Source: Euryarchaeota archaeon UBA125
Lineage (GTDB): Archaea > Thermoplasmatota > Poseidoniia > Poseidoniales > Thalassarchaeaceae
Direction: 5' to 3'
DNA length: 42,658 bases
Assembly: GCA_002502625.1 (NCBI GenBank)
Contig: DAPV01000061.1
Span: 1 to 42,658 of the forward strand
The position numbers and the translations under genes were made by a program. The notes below the pieces were generated by a model, which was not told the origin of the DNA, searched no databases, and was given only the letters and a program-made list of their open reading frames with translations. Positions 15,838-24,579 of this stretch are shown here, piece after piece. Within the stretch, counting starts at the first letter, position 1; the number at the start of each line of letters is the position of its first letter.

Positions 15838-18336
15838 TCAATCACCCAAACTACATTCAAACCCTGAATAACACATAGACGCCAGATGTATCTCAAGGCC
15901 AATTGATGATGATTCAAACCAAATAGCAGTAAATCCATCTGTAACATTAGACCTAGTAGTATCAAATGAAAACGACTCATTTGCACCTATCTCAGAGGGG
16001 AATGAGATATTCCAAACAGAATCCAAAGATATTGATGAATGAATTACTGGAATTAATGAAACTGGTTCAGAACCTACATTTGAGAGGTTCACTGATTGGA
16101 CATTGATATTAGAATCTAAAACTAACATTTCTTCGTTAATCAAAATACTTGGCCCACTTACCATTTGATAGTTAAAACGAAGAGATTCACCACATACTGT
16201 CAATATACCAAAATCAGGAATTACCAATCTTCCGCTAGTAGTATCTTCAGAAATATGTATAATTTGTGAGCCATTGAAATTCTCATCAAACGTGTGATTA
16301 CTATTCTGAGATAATTCTACAGCGACAAATTCAGGACAAGAACTCGATTGATTAACATGCCATCCAAGAGCCTCGGCGCCAAATGGATTTGAATCAGTAA
16401 ATTCAAACCCATCTTCTAAGGCAATAGCCGAACGATTGACATCCAACAAACCCGCTTTCAAGGAGAAAGATGAACCATCATCAGACTGATAATTGATTAC
16501 TGGGCCACTAATTCTACCATCTAATGATGTACCTGCTAACTGTATTGCACCTTCCATTGGCTCTACACAGACTATATCAGGTGATTCCATTGTAATGTTC
16601 ATTGGGTCATTTACGACATGAGTCTCTCCTCCGACTATAGTCCACATAGGATTGTCCACAGTTATGTTTGCAGGTAATGATTCTAGTCCAACTACCACAT
16701 CTACACAGTGATTCTCTTCACTAGAATACCAGCCTTCGCTCAATATTCTCACTGAACCTGTTACATTTACAGTAGTTTGGTGATGAAATGTAATTCCACT
16801 CGAAGTACTATGTAAATCAAAATTCAATTGAATTACCCCTGTTATTGAATTAGAAGGAGGATCTAGTTTGATTAATAAATTTCCAGGAGAACGTTGAGAA
16901 ATATCCGAATAATTACAATCTAATCCAGAAAAATTATCCTCACCTGGACACATTATTTCGATGCCCCATCCTTCAATAACTCCAGAAGGAGAAACATGAA
17001 TACTTCCAGAACTATCCAACACACCCTTAGGTATGAGAGTGTATTCTAATGTTGAATTATTACCAAACATAATATCGTGATTCACAATCCATTCTTCCAT
17101 ATCCAAATCATGATCCCAATCATCTATTGAATAATTTACATCATAAGTGGGTAGGGCAATAATTAGCATTACTACAGCCATAGGCGTAATCCATGAAGGC
17201 ATAGATTCATTCGCAATATCTGTATCATTAACTACCATAGGAACTGGGATTGAATCACTTTGAAAACGTCTCCAAATCGCCAAACTCGCTATAGCAATCC
17301 ATAACCAATATTGACCCTGTAAATTTACCAAAAGTGCAACTACAACAGTAAATAAAAGAAGTTGTGCTTGCTCTGAAGTTTCGGTAGCCCACTTAGCAGC
17401 ACCGCGAATAGCAGTGTACAGGTGATCTCCTGGAAAATTAGGAATTGGGAGTAACAAAATAAATCCTACAATCGTCATTCCATGTCCTGCTAACAGCATA
17501 GGAGATGCCCATTGAGTTCTGAAAACTATTGAGTCTCCAATTAACAACGAGCCAATAAGTTCTGTAAACCAATTCAAATCCAAAACGAATGGAATTTCTT
17601 CAATCGGAAGAGGATTAGTTGGAGTAAAGTGTAAACCCGCTAATGCAAACCCTATTCCAGAAATAATCAATGTAAATGGTAAAACCAGCGAAACATGAGC
17701 TAAACTGATTCGATTCGGAAACTGAATCTCATCAATACGACGAAGTTGGAGAATTCCAATTAATCCAAACGGCCAAATTGGACTCAATCCTGTTATTGGA
17801 AATGGTATACTAATAGGCAAAAGATGGTCTACCTTTACCCCATAAGAATTAGCGACGAATCTTCGAATAAAACTTGCTAGAGCAATTGTACCCATTACGG
17901 GCATTGCATACTCAATTCCACCTATACTCAGAGCCTCGAAAGAACTAGAATCAATAGAGGAATTTACTCTTCCAATCCAACCTGCACCAATTATTGTTAG
18001 AAAAATAAAAGAAAGGAGCCACAAGAAAATCTGAGTACCATTTCGAATGACAGCATTTCTTACACGAATAGGAGATATCTCCAGAATATATGGCTCATCA
18101 TCTTCAAGATTAGGTACCCAACCTAAAGGAGATAATTTTGAACGCAGATTGTCAAGACTAGATTCTACATCATCTCCAACTGCATCAACCATCCATGCAA
18201 ATCCATACTGTGCCTCATTTATTTCAGAAATTATTACGAAATGTTCAGCAGTTAACTGCTCAAGAAAATCACGTTGTGTCCAAGCCTTTCTTTCCAAACG
18301 GAGTGCCGGTACATCTGGTTCGCCCAACACTTCCAC
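15838..18336 (-). CDS. Site-2-protease-like membrane protein without HExxH, fused to a large C-terminal ectodomain
   Basis: Protein of 832 residues. The N-terminal 90 residues are soluble. A multi-span membrane core at about 100-360 follows the plan of M50 site-2 proteases: a segment ending in a YGVKVDHLLPISIPFP stretch, an FPNRISLAHVSLVLPF segment, and LLPIPNFPGDHL at 295-306 resembling the LLPIxxxDG motif. Where active homologues carry HExxH before the YGVxV stretch, this one has ALASFIRRFVANS, so both metal His and the catalytic Glu are lost. After a membrane segment at about 382-396, residues 400-832 are Ser/Asn/Asp-rich with many NxS/T sites and six or more Cys, fitting extracytoplasmic beta domains. 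Probably a non-proteolytic scaffold or a chaperone-like pseudo-enzyme (inference). Confidence 0.62.
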   Translation of the reverse strand: MEVLGEPDVPALRLERKAWTQRDFLEQLTAEHFVIISEINEAQYGFAWMVDAVGDDVESSLDNLRSKLSPLGWVPNLEDDEPYILEISPIRVRNAVIRNGTQIFLWLLSFIFLTIIGAGWIGRVNSSIDSSSFEALSIGGIEYAMPVMGTIALASFIRRFVANSYGVKVDHLLPISIPFPITGLSPIWPFGLIGILQLRRIDEIQFPNRISLAHVSLVLPFTLIISGIGFALAGLHFTPTNPLPIEEIPFVLDLNWFTELIGSLLIGDSIVFRTQWASPMLLAGHGMTIVGFILLLPIPNFPGDHLYTAIRGAAKWATETSEQAQLLLFTVVVALLVNLQGQYWLWIAIASLAIWRRFQSDSIPVPMVVNDTDIANESMPSWITPMAVVMLIIALPTYDVNYSIDDWDHDLDMEEWIVNHDIMFGNNSTLEYTLIPKGVLDSSGSIHVSPSGVIEGWGIEIMCPGEDNFSGLDCNYSDISQRSPGNLLIKLDPPSNSITGVIQLNFDLHSTSSGITFHHQTTVNVTGSVRILSEGWYSSEENHCVDVVVGLESLPANITVDNPMWTIVGGETHVVNDPMNITMESPDIVCVEPMEGAIQLAGTSLDGRISGPVINYQSDDGSSFSLKAGLLDVNRSAIALEDGFEFTDSNPFGAEALGWHVNQSSSCPEFVAVELSQNSNHTFDENFNGSQIIHISEDTTSGRLVIPDFGILTVCGESLRFNYQMVSGPSILINEEMLVLDSNINVQSVNLSNVGSEPVSLIPVIHSSISLDSVWNISFPSEIGANESFSFDTTRSNVTDGFTAIWFESSSIGLEIHLASMCYSGFECSLGD

Positions 18337-18380
18337 CAGTTAAGCGTCTAACTAGTTGGATATGTAATTATGTTAACACG

Positions 18381-18412
18381 TAAAGAAAATTAAGACTAGA
18401 AAAAATAGAGAA
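18381..18412 (-). terminator. Oligo-T terminator of the ATP synthase operon
   Basis: Directly after the atpD stop the minus strand reads through a T-rich stretch with T6 (18405-18400) and further T runs to about 18381. Archaeal RNA polymerase terminates at oligo-T tracts without needing a hairpin. The next minus-strand gene begins 77 bases after atpD. Confidence 0.5.
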
Positions 18413-18413
18413 A

Positions 18414-19031
18414 TCACTTATTTTTAAATCGCTTTAGTCTAAATGTCTCTTCTCTCTCCATCTCTTCTAACCTAAGTTGAATGAAAGATTTCGCTTCCTC
18501 CATTTGTGGGATGACAACGAACTCAAGTGCATTCACTCTTCTTTTCGTTGCCTCTATCTCTTCAAGAAGGCGCTTGAGAGTAGCTTCCATTTCTGAAGCC
18601 TTAACGATCTTCTCAATTAGGGCTGAATATCCATCAGCAGCCTCATCAATATATGGGGAACCACCAACTAATCCCATTCCTCTTTCATCCATAGTCGAAG
18701 AAAGATTTTCACCAGATACGCTAGGAACTACGACACCCATGATATTGCGTCTTTCAACCATAACCTCAGGGTGATTTGAGATAGCGATTGCAGCACTCTG
18801 AACCTCGAGTCCACCTTCAATAGCACTTGCTAAATCAATTCCTTGTTTTGCCTCTCTAAATGTTTGAACAAGTTCTTCACGTGCCGAAATCATCTCAGAA
18901 AGAAGAGTTCTAAATTCATGGAAAAGACCATCTCTCTTCATTTTCAGAAGTTTATATCCATTCTGTGTCTGTTTAATTCGACGTTTCAAGTTGATGAGTT
19001 CACTGCGTGTAGGCTTGATATCTAACGCCAT
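18414..19031 (-). CDS. atpD: A-type ATP synthase subunit D
   Basis: Central-stalk subunit of the archaeal ATP synthase, a long antiparallel coiled coil that rotates inside A3B3. 205 residues. The N-terminal family motif is DIKPTRSELINLKRRI, with the C-terminal helix running through RRVNALEFVVIPQMEE to a basic end. The start has a strong ribosome-binding site (AGGAGGTGA, 19038-19046) 6 bases before the ATG. It is the last gene of the H-I-K-E-C-F-A-B-D operon and is followed by a T-rich terminator. Confidence 0.95.
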   Translation of the reverse strand: MALDIKPTRSELINLKRRIKQTQNGYKLLKMKRDGLFHEFRTLLSEMISAREELVQTFREAKQGIDLASAIEGGLEVQSAAIAISNHPEVMVERRNIMGVVVPSVSGENLSSTMDERGMGLVGGSPYIDEAADGYSALIEKIVKASEMEATLKRLLEEIEATKRRVNALEFVVIPQMEEAKSFIQLRLEEMEREETFRLKRFKNK

Positions 19032-19065
19032 AGTAAATCACCTCCTTATTTTTCCTTCAATAAAT

Positions 19066-20448
19066 TTATTCTTTCTTTTCTGTAGGATGATACTTCGAAA
19101 TAAGTTCATCATCCAATCTTTCAAGATACTTGGTGTCAATATTCGCTAATAATTCCCAACAGAGATTTAGTGTTCCATCGATTGTTCGATCTTCATCTCT
19201 CCCCTGTCTTACGAATTTATCCTCAAATATATCTGAGAACTTTAGATATTGTAAATCTCTTTCATTCAAAGCATCCTCACCAACAATTGCTACAAGACCG
19301 CGAAGTTCACGACCTTGCGCATATGCTGCATACATCTGATCGCTGATTTTCTTGTGGTCATCACGTGTAGTTTCTTCACCAATACATCCACCCATCAGTC
19401 TAGAAAGTGATGGAAGAACGTTAATCGGTGGATAGATTCCTGCTTGATGTAATTCACGAGAAATTACAATTTGCCCTTCTGTGATATATCCTGAAAGATC
19501 AGGAATTGGATGAGTGATATCGTCACCAGGCATAGTCAAGATAGGGAATTGAGTAATACTTCCCTTCTTTCCTTTTACAATTCCCGCTCTCTCGTAAAGC
19601 ATTGCTAAGTCAGTATACATGTATCCTGGATAACCTCTTCGACCTGGAACTTCTTCACGTGCGGCACCAATCTGACGGAGAGAATCACAATAATTCGTCA
19701 TGTCTGTGTAGATAACTAGTACGTGATAGTCGTGTTCAAACGCAAGATATTCAGCGGCTGTCAAAGCAAGACGAGGAGTAATCAAACGTTCAACTGCTGG
19801 ATCGTCTGCTAGATTAACGAACAAAGCAGCATTTTCTAGAGCACCAGTACGTTCCAAATCTGCTCGGAAGAAATTGTATTCTTCTGCAGTAATCCCCATT
19901 GCACAAAATACTACGATAAATTCTTCATCGCTGTCCTTCAATTTAGCCTGACGAGCAATCTGTAATGCGATATCGTTATGCGGAAGTCCAGATGCACTAA
20001 AGATGGGAAGTTTCTGTCCTCTAACCAAAGTAGTACAACAATCAATTGCACTTACTCCTGTCTGAATAAAATCATGAGGAGATTGACGTGAATAAGGATT
20101 GATAGCTGCACCAATAATATCTGCTTTCTCATCAGCAACAATATCTGGCCCACCGTCTCTTGGACGGCCTGCACCATCTAAAATTCGGCCAACTAATCCT
20201 TTGCTAACTGGTAACTTGAAAACATCTCCAAGGAATTTTACACCTGCTCTTCTATCAATACCTTCAGTACCCTCGAAAACCTGTACAACAACCATATCAT
20301 CAGATGTGTCTAGAACTTGTCCGTTCTTTGTTGAACCATCTGAAAGACGAATTGTTACAATCTCACCATAAGCTACAGGTTCAGTCTTCTCTAGGAACAC
20401 CAAAGGTCCCTTGATATCAGTAATTGTCTTGTATTCTTTACTTGTCAT
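19066..20448 (-). CDS. atpB: A-type ATP synthase subunit B
   Basis: Non-catalytic regulatory beta-type subunit of the A3B3 head, 460 residues, the usual length. It starts with the family pattern YKTITDIKGPLVFLEKT. The degenerate nucleotide site reads FSASGLPHNDIALQIARQ, lacking a P-loop Lys, as expected for this subunit. EVPGRRGYPGYMYTDLAMLYERAG and ILTMPGDDITHPIPDLSGYITEG are diagnostic. The order after atpA with a short gap, and before atpD, matches other archaeal operons. Confidence 0.98.
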   Translation of the reverse strand: MTSKEYKTITDIKGPLVFLEKTEPVAYGEIVTIRLSDGSTKNGQVLDTSDDMVVVQVFEGTEGIDRRAGVKFLGDVFKLPVSKGLVGRILDGAGRPRDGGPDIVADEKADIIGAAINPYSRQSPHDFIQTGVSAIDCCTTLVRGQKLPIFSASGLPHNDIALQIARQAKLKDSDEEFIVVFCAMGITAEEYNFFRADLERTGALENAALFVNLADDPAVERLITPRLALTAAEYLAFEHDYHVLVIYTDMTNYCDSLRQIGAAREEVPGRRGYPGYMYTDLAMLYERAGIVKGKKGSITQFPILTMPGDDITHPIPDLSGYITEGQIVISRELHQAGIYPPINVLPSLSRLMGGCIGEETTRDDHKKISDQMYAAYAQGRELRGLVAIVGEDALNERDLQYLKFSDIFEDKFVRQGRDEDRTIDGTLNLCWELLANIDTKYLERLDDELISKYHPTEKKE

Positions 20449-20461
20449 TTTTCATACCCCC

Positions 20462-22204
20462 CTACTGGGCCTCCACGGAATTGCCAATCTGACTTACCAT
20501 TTCTTCAACTAGTCCCTCAATCTTCTCAAGGTAACCTTCTGCAAATCTAGCACGCATTAATTCGATACGTGCTGGAACATTCACAACATCTTCTAGAACT
20601 GCTCCCGCAGCCATAGCTTTTTTCGCTTCTTCTTGGAAAGTAAGTATTGCACGAGCCATTGCATATTGCTGCTCAACTCCACTGTAAGCATCAACAGGAT
20701 CGAATCCATTCTGTTGGAGGAAGTATACACGGATCATACGTGCAACTTCAAGAGTTAGTTGCTGGTCCATAGGCAATGCATCTGAACCAACCAATTGTAC
20801 GATTTCTTGCAATTCTGCTTCGACCTTTAGAAGAGCACTTATCTCAGTTCTAACCTCAGGGAAATCACTGGCAATATTGTCCCTAAACCATTGATTTAAG
20901 CTCTGAGGATACAGTGAATAAGAATTCAGCCAATTAATTGCTGGGAAGTGCCTTTGTCTAGCAAGACCTGCATCGAGACCCCAGAAAACCTTGACAATAC
21001 GCAATGTACCTTGACTAACAGGTTCTGAAATATCGCCACCAGGTGGAGAAACTGCTCCGATTACAGTAACAGAACCATCATCTCCGTTTAGGGTCTCAAC
21101 ACGACCTGCACGCTCATAGAATTCTGCAAGACGGCTAGATAGGTATGCAGGATAGCCTTCTTCACCGGGCATCTCTTCAAGACGACTTGAAATTTCACGC
21201 ATTGCTTCTGCCCACCGACTAGTTGAATCAGCCATAAGAGCAACATCATATCCCTGATCACGGAAATATTCTGCAATCGTGATTCCAGTGTATACAGATG
21301 CTTCTCGAGCAGCAACAGGCATATTGGAAGTGTTTGCAATCATTACAGTTCGGTTCATCAACGGTTTACCTGTGTTTGGATCGATAAGATGAGGGAATTC
21401 ATCTAATACTTCTGTCATTTCATTTCCACGTTCTCCACATCCAATATATACTACAATTTGAGCATCTGAATACTTAGCAAGAGATTGTTGGGTAACCGTT
21501 TTTCCTGAACCAAAAGGACCAGGGATTCCAGCAGCTCCTCCTTTCGCTAATGGGAAAAGGAAATCCAGGATTCTCATACCAGTAACCAATGGCGTATCTG
21601 GAGCATATTTCTGATTGAAGGGCCTAGGATGACGTACAGGCCATTCCTGCATCATCTGAATCTCTGTTCCATCATCTAGAGTACAAACAGTTTCAGTGAC
21701 GTTAAACTCACCCGATTCGATGGATTTAATTTTTCCAGAAGCCTTAGGCGGTACCATGATTTTATGAGTAATTGTGTCAGTCTCTTGAACTGTACCAATT
21801 ACTTGTCCTCCAGAAACTTCGTCACCCACAGAAGCAGTTGATTCGAATGTCCACTTCTTCTCAAGATCAAGTCCATCTGCATCTACTCCACGAGTAATGA
21901 ACACACCCATGACTTCCTCTAAAGTTTGAAGAGGTCTTTGGATTCCATCGTAAATCTGAGTTAGAAGACCAGGGCCAAGTTGTACAGAAAGTGTCTGACC
22001 TGTACTGAATACAGGTTCGCCAGGACGTATGCCAGAGGTGTCTTCGTAAACCTGAATCACGGATTGTTCTCCATGTATCTCAATTACTTCACCCATTAAT
22101 TTCTCATGGCCTACACGGACCACTTCGTACATTCTTGCATCAATTCCCGTCGCTGTAACGACAGGTCCTGAAATTCGATATATGACGCCTTCATTATTGC
22201 TCAT
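20462..22204 (-). CDS. atpA: A-type ATP synthase catalytic subunit A
   Basis: Catalytic subunit of the A3B3 head, 580 residues from this ATG. It has the archaeal P-loop GPFGSGKTVTQQ, the non-homologous insertion typical of A-type A subunits (around KKWTFESTASVGDEVSGG), the Glu-containing YIGCGERGNEMTEVL and the Walker B region DVALMADSTSRWAEAMREIS. The frame extends upstream to 22249, but the ATG at 22204 is preceded by AGGAAGTGA (22209-22217) at good distance and gives the expected N-terminus (GVIYRISGPVV). Confidence 0.98.
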   Translation of the reverse strand: MSNNEGVIYRISGPVVTATGIDARMYEVVRVGHEKLMGEVIEIHGEQSVIQVYEDTSGIRPGEPVFSTGQTLSVQLGPGLLTQIYDGIQRPLQTLEEVMGVFITRGVDADGLDLEKKWTFESTASVGDEVSGGQVIGTVQETDTITHKIMVPPKASGKIKSIESGEFNVTETVCTLDDGTEIQMMQEWPVRHPRPFNQKYAPDTPLVTGMRILDFLFPLAKGGAAGIPGPFGSGKTVTQQSLAKYSDAQIVVYIGCGERGNEMTEVLDEFPHLIDPNTGKPLMNRTVMIANTSNMPVAAREASVYTGITIAEYFRDQGYDVALMADSTSRWAEAMREISSRLEEMPGEEGYPAYLSSRLAEFYERAGRVETLNGDDGSVTVIGAVSPPGGDISEPVSQGTLRIVKVFWGLDAGLARQRHFPAINWLNSYSLYPQSLNQWFRDNIASDFPEVRTEISALLKVEAELQEIVQLVGSDALPMDQQLTLEVARMIRVYFLQQNGFDPVDAYSGVEQQYAMARAILTFQEEAKKAMAAGAVLEDVVNVPARIELMRARFAEGYLEKIEGLVEEMVSQIGNSVEAQ

Positions 22205-22229
22205 GTCTTCACTTCCTTTGTGTTTTTTT

Positions 22230-22529
22230 TTACTTCCATAGATCGACACCTAGTGCCTTTCTAATAGACTCCCGCAATGTGTTGTCTTCCTCGGTACCAA
22301 TACCGAGAAATGTGGGCGTAATGCTCAGATTTACCTGATCACGGATACGCTCCGGCAAACGACTAAGGTCGCGGGAATCTAATACAACGATGCCGATGTC
22401 ATTATTGGACATCAGTTCACGACATGTTGCCGCGAGTTCATCAATATCTGTAGGGTTATGGAGATGGGTAACACCTGCTAATTGGAAACCAAGAGTGAAC
22501 TCGGGATTTCCAACAACTGCTATTTCCAT
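22230..22529 (-). CDS. atpF: A-type ATP synthase subunit F
   Basis: Small Rossmann-like central-stalk subunit (99 residues) that binds subunit D and modulates coupling. The N-terminus MEIAVVGNPEFTLGFQLAGV and the middle strand DIGIVVLDSRDLSRLP match the family; it ends with RKALGVDL. It lies between atpC and atpA, the conserved order. An A-rich leader before atpA follows its stop. Confidence 0.95.
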   Translation of the reverse strand: MEIAVVGNPEFTLGFQLAGVTHLHNPTDIDELAATCRELMSNNDIGIVVLDSRDLSRLPERIRDQVNLSITPTFLGIGTEEDNTLRESIRKALGVDLWK

Positions 22530-22540
22530 TCCTTTCCCCC

Positions 22541-23587
22541 CTACAATGTCAAGTGCGCTTCAATAATGCCTTCCGGCAAACCTGCCGCTTTACCGCGCAC
22601 TAGTAAACGTAGGTTTTCAATCTCGAGTAATTTCCTCTCGATATAGTAAACAATAGGAACTCCAGAAATAGGATTGAGATGAGAAAAACGAAGTAATAAT
22701 TCGCTTCTCTTATGATGGAATAAGTCTACAACTGGATCTAATGAAATACCTGAGTCTACAGCCGTAAAGGCGGCTTCAAGGCCCTCATCATCAAAACTAG
22801 GAGTTCTACGCAAAGCAGTAAGAATATCATCATTATTCTGTGCTGCTAGTAGACCTTTCTCTGTTGCCTTGGATAAGCCACTACCTGGAACAAATATTTC
22901 AGATCTCTTCTCGTTGGACAAACCTTGACGCATAGCCCTCATTATATTCAAAATATCACGATGTGCAATTTCCATTCTAAGATATCGTTTGAGACAAGAG
23001 TGTGGACCTCGTGTAGGTATAGATTTCAATGCCTGCCGGTAGTAGGCTCTATCTAGAGCGTCTTCGTATTCTGCCAAACCTGCTTCTGGAGGAACGTCAG
23101 AGAAAATTCTAGTTCCAATTCTCATCTTAGTGATAGAAGATGCTGCTTCAGCGAGGTTAGAGGATGAATCGATGATGGAGATCCATCGCGTATTGTGCGG
23201 ATTTTCCGCAGGTAACGCACCTTCGCCTACTCTAGAGCTATCTGCTCCACTCTTAACTGCTCGAAGAACTGCTTTTGCCTTGTTAAAATCAACCCTTAAG
23301 GCCCAAACATCTACAATATCTGCTAATTCACCATTGCAAAAACGTTCGACTTCATGTACTTCTCGATCCAAATTATGACTTAATGCAGCCTCTACAAGTT
23401 CAGCACCATTTAGTCTGTGACCATATAGATCCATATCGGCACGATAGCCCGCATCACCAATTGTATTGGCAATACTTTCAGGTTCTAGTTTCAACAATTG
23501 TCGAATCCTAGTTCTATCGAGTAATCGAGACCTACGTGAACGAGCACGGGCTGCTGCATTTGCCCAATTAGCTCGTCCTAACCACAT
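22541..23587 (-). CDS. atpC: A-type ATP synthase subunit C
   Basis: Funnel-shaped linker (348 residues) joining the central stalk to the membrane rotor ring, homologous to the V-type d subunit. Predicted all-helical, with family features such as LDRTRIRQLL, an AVLRAVKSG repeat hairpin, YLRMEIAHRDILNIMRAMRQG, and the C-terminal PISGVPIVYYIERKLLEIEN with the following RLLVRGKA. Placed between atpE and atpF with about 10-base gaps. Confidence 0.95.
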   Translation of the reverse strand: MWLGRANWANAAARARSRRSRLLDRTRIRQLLKLEPESIANTIGDAGYRADMDLYGHRLNGAELVEAALSHNLDREVHEVERFCNGELADIVDVWALRVDFNKAKAVLRAVKSGADSSRVGEGALPAENPHNTRWISIIDSSSNLAEAASSITKMRIGTRIFSDVPPEAGLAEYEDALDRAYYRQALKSIPTRGPHSCLKRYLRMEIAHRDILNIMRAMRQGLSNEKRSEIFVPGSGLSKATEKGLLAAQNNDDILTALRRTPSFDDEGLEAAFTAVDSGISLDPVVDLFHHKRSELLLRFSHLNPISGVPIVYYIERKLLEIENLRLLVRGKAAGLPEGIIEAHLTL

Positions 23588-23596
23588 AGAAACCCC

Positions 23597-24163
23597 TCAT
23601 TCTCCAAATAATGTCCTAGTTACATCGCCGAGGGAATCCATCCAGACTTCCTCTAGACGATTGTCAAACGTAAAATCCAATCTTATGCTATTATCTTCTG
23701 CAACAAGAATAAATCCGCCAAGTGCATCAATATCTTCACCAATATTGTAACCACTAGCCTTCTGTTCTAAGGCAGCCCTATCAATAGATGCAGGTAGTAA
23801 TGTCATCTTGCCAGAACCTTCTGACTTAGCCTGTTTAAGCATAGAATCCAACATAGCCGAACGTTTCGACAACTTAGGATTACCAAGTTGACTACGAACT
23901 GCTTCTAATGTAATGTCTATTTCTTCTCTTCGGGCAATTAAAACATCCTTCTGATTCATCTGCCTAGCACTAGCAACTGATTCTTTAGCGATTTGAGCAG
24001 CTTCCAAATCTGAACCAGATAGAGTTGAAGTTGCATGAACTTCTACCTCTTTCTGAGCTTCAGAAGCAATTGTTGCCGCTTGAGCTTTAGCCTCTGAAAT
24101 AATGGCTTTAGCTTCCTTCGCTGCTTCCGCTGCAATGTCTTTAGCAAGTTTTTCTAAACTCAT
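23597..24163 (-). CDS. atpE: A-type ATP synthase subunit E
   Basis: Peripheral-stalk subunit of 188 residues. The N-terminal half is an Ala/Glu/Lys-rich coiled coil (IAAEAAKEAKAIISEAKAQA and similar heptads) that pairs with subunit H. The C-terminal domain is a globular alpha/beta fold (NIGEDIDALGGFILVAEDNS, then the DFTFDNRLEEVWMD end) that contacts the B subunit. The gene follows atpK and precedes atpC. Confidence 0.93.
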   Translation of the reverse strand: MSLEKLAKDIAAEAAKEAKAIISEAKAQAATIASEAQKEVEVHATSTLSGSDLEAAQIAKESVASARQMNQKDVLIARREEIDITLEAVRSQLGNPKLSKRSAMLDSMLKQAKSEGSGKMTLLPASIDRAALEQKASGYNIGEDIDALGGFILVAEDNSIRLDFTFDNRLEEVWMDSLGDVTRTLFGE

Positions 24164-24209
24164 AGTACAATCCTCACAATCGTGAATATAGTATTCGAAT
24201 CCCGAATGT

Positions 24210-24527
24210 TCACATCAAGAACATTGCTAGGAAACCGAACAATACGATCGTCTCAGGCAATGCAGTGAAGATTAGACCTGTGACGAACTTATCGCCATCT
24301 TCAGCAACCATTCCGACTGCTGCTGCTCCAATCTGTCCTTGGCTGAGTCCAGTGCCAACACCAGCTAGACCTAGTGCGATACCTGCTCCAAGGGGCATAC
24401 CCCAAGCATAACCGCCACTGGCTGTAGCTGCGACAGCACCTGTCGCTGCAACCACGTCTGCCATGCCAATGAAGGCTAGCAGAACGATCATCATTCTCAT
24501 TACGTTTCTCATCATCTTTGGGTTCAT
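24210..24527 (-). CDS. atpK: A-type ATP synthase proteolipid subunit K (c ring)
   Basis: Membrane rotor proteolipid, 105 residues. The mature hairpin is at about 41-105: helix 1 GAGIALGLAGVGTGLSQGQI, a polar loop with AEDGDK, and helix 2 with the ion-binding Glu92 in ALPETIVLFGF. An extra N-terminal hydrophobic stretch (about 12-28, after a basic Met-rich start) precedes an Ala/Gly region; it is either a cleaved signal sequence or a third membrane span. The Shine-Dalgarno GGAGG lies 8 bases before the ATG. Many archaeal c subunits begin directly at helix 1. Confidence 0.93.
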   Translation of the reverse strand: MNPKMMRNVMRMMIVLLAFIGMADVVAATGAVAATASGGYAWGMPLGAGIALGLAGVGTGLSQGQIGAAAVGMVAEDGDKFVTGLIFTALPETIVLFGFLAMFLM

Positions 24528-24579
24528 TTCTCATTCCTCCGTTTTTTTGTATCCTGCGCGAAACCGCGCTGGAATGTTA

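Noticed and set aside
24301..24534. Alternative frame over atpK
   Set aside because: The proteolipid frame has the conserved helix motifs and a ribosome-binding site; the other frame gives a Trp/Cys/Arg-rich product with no family.
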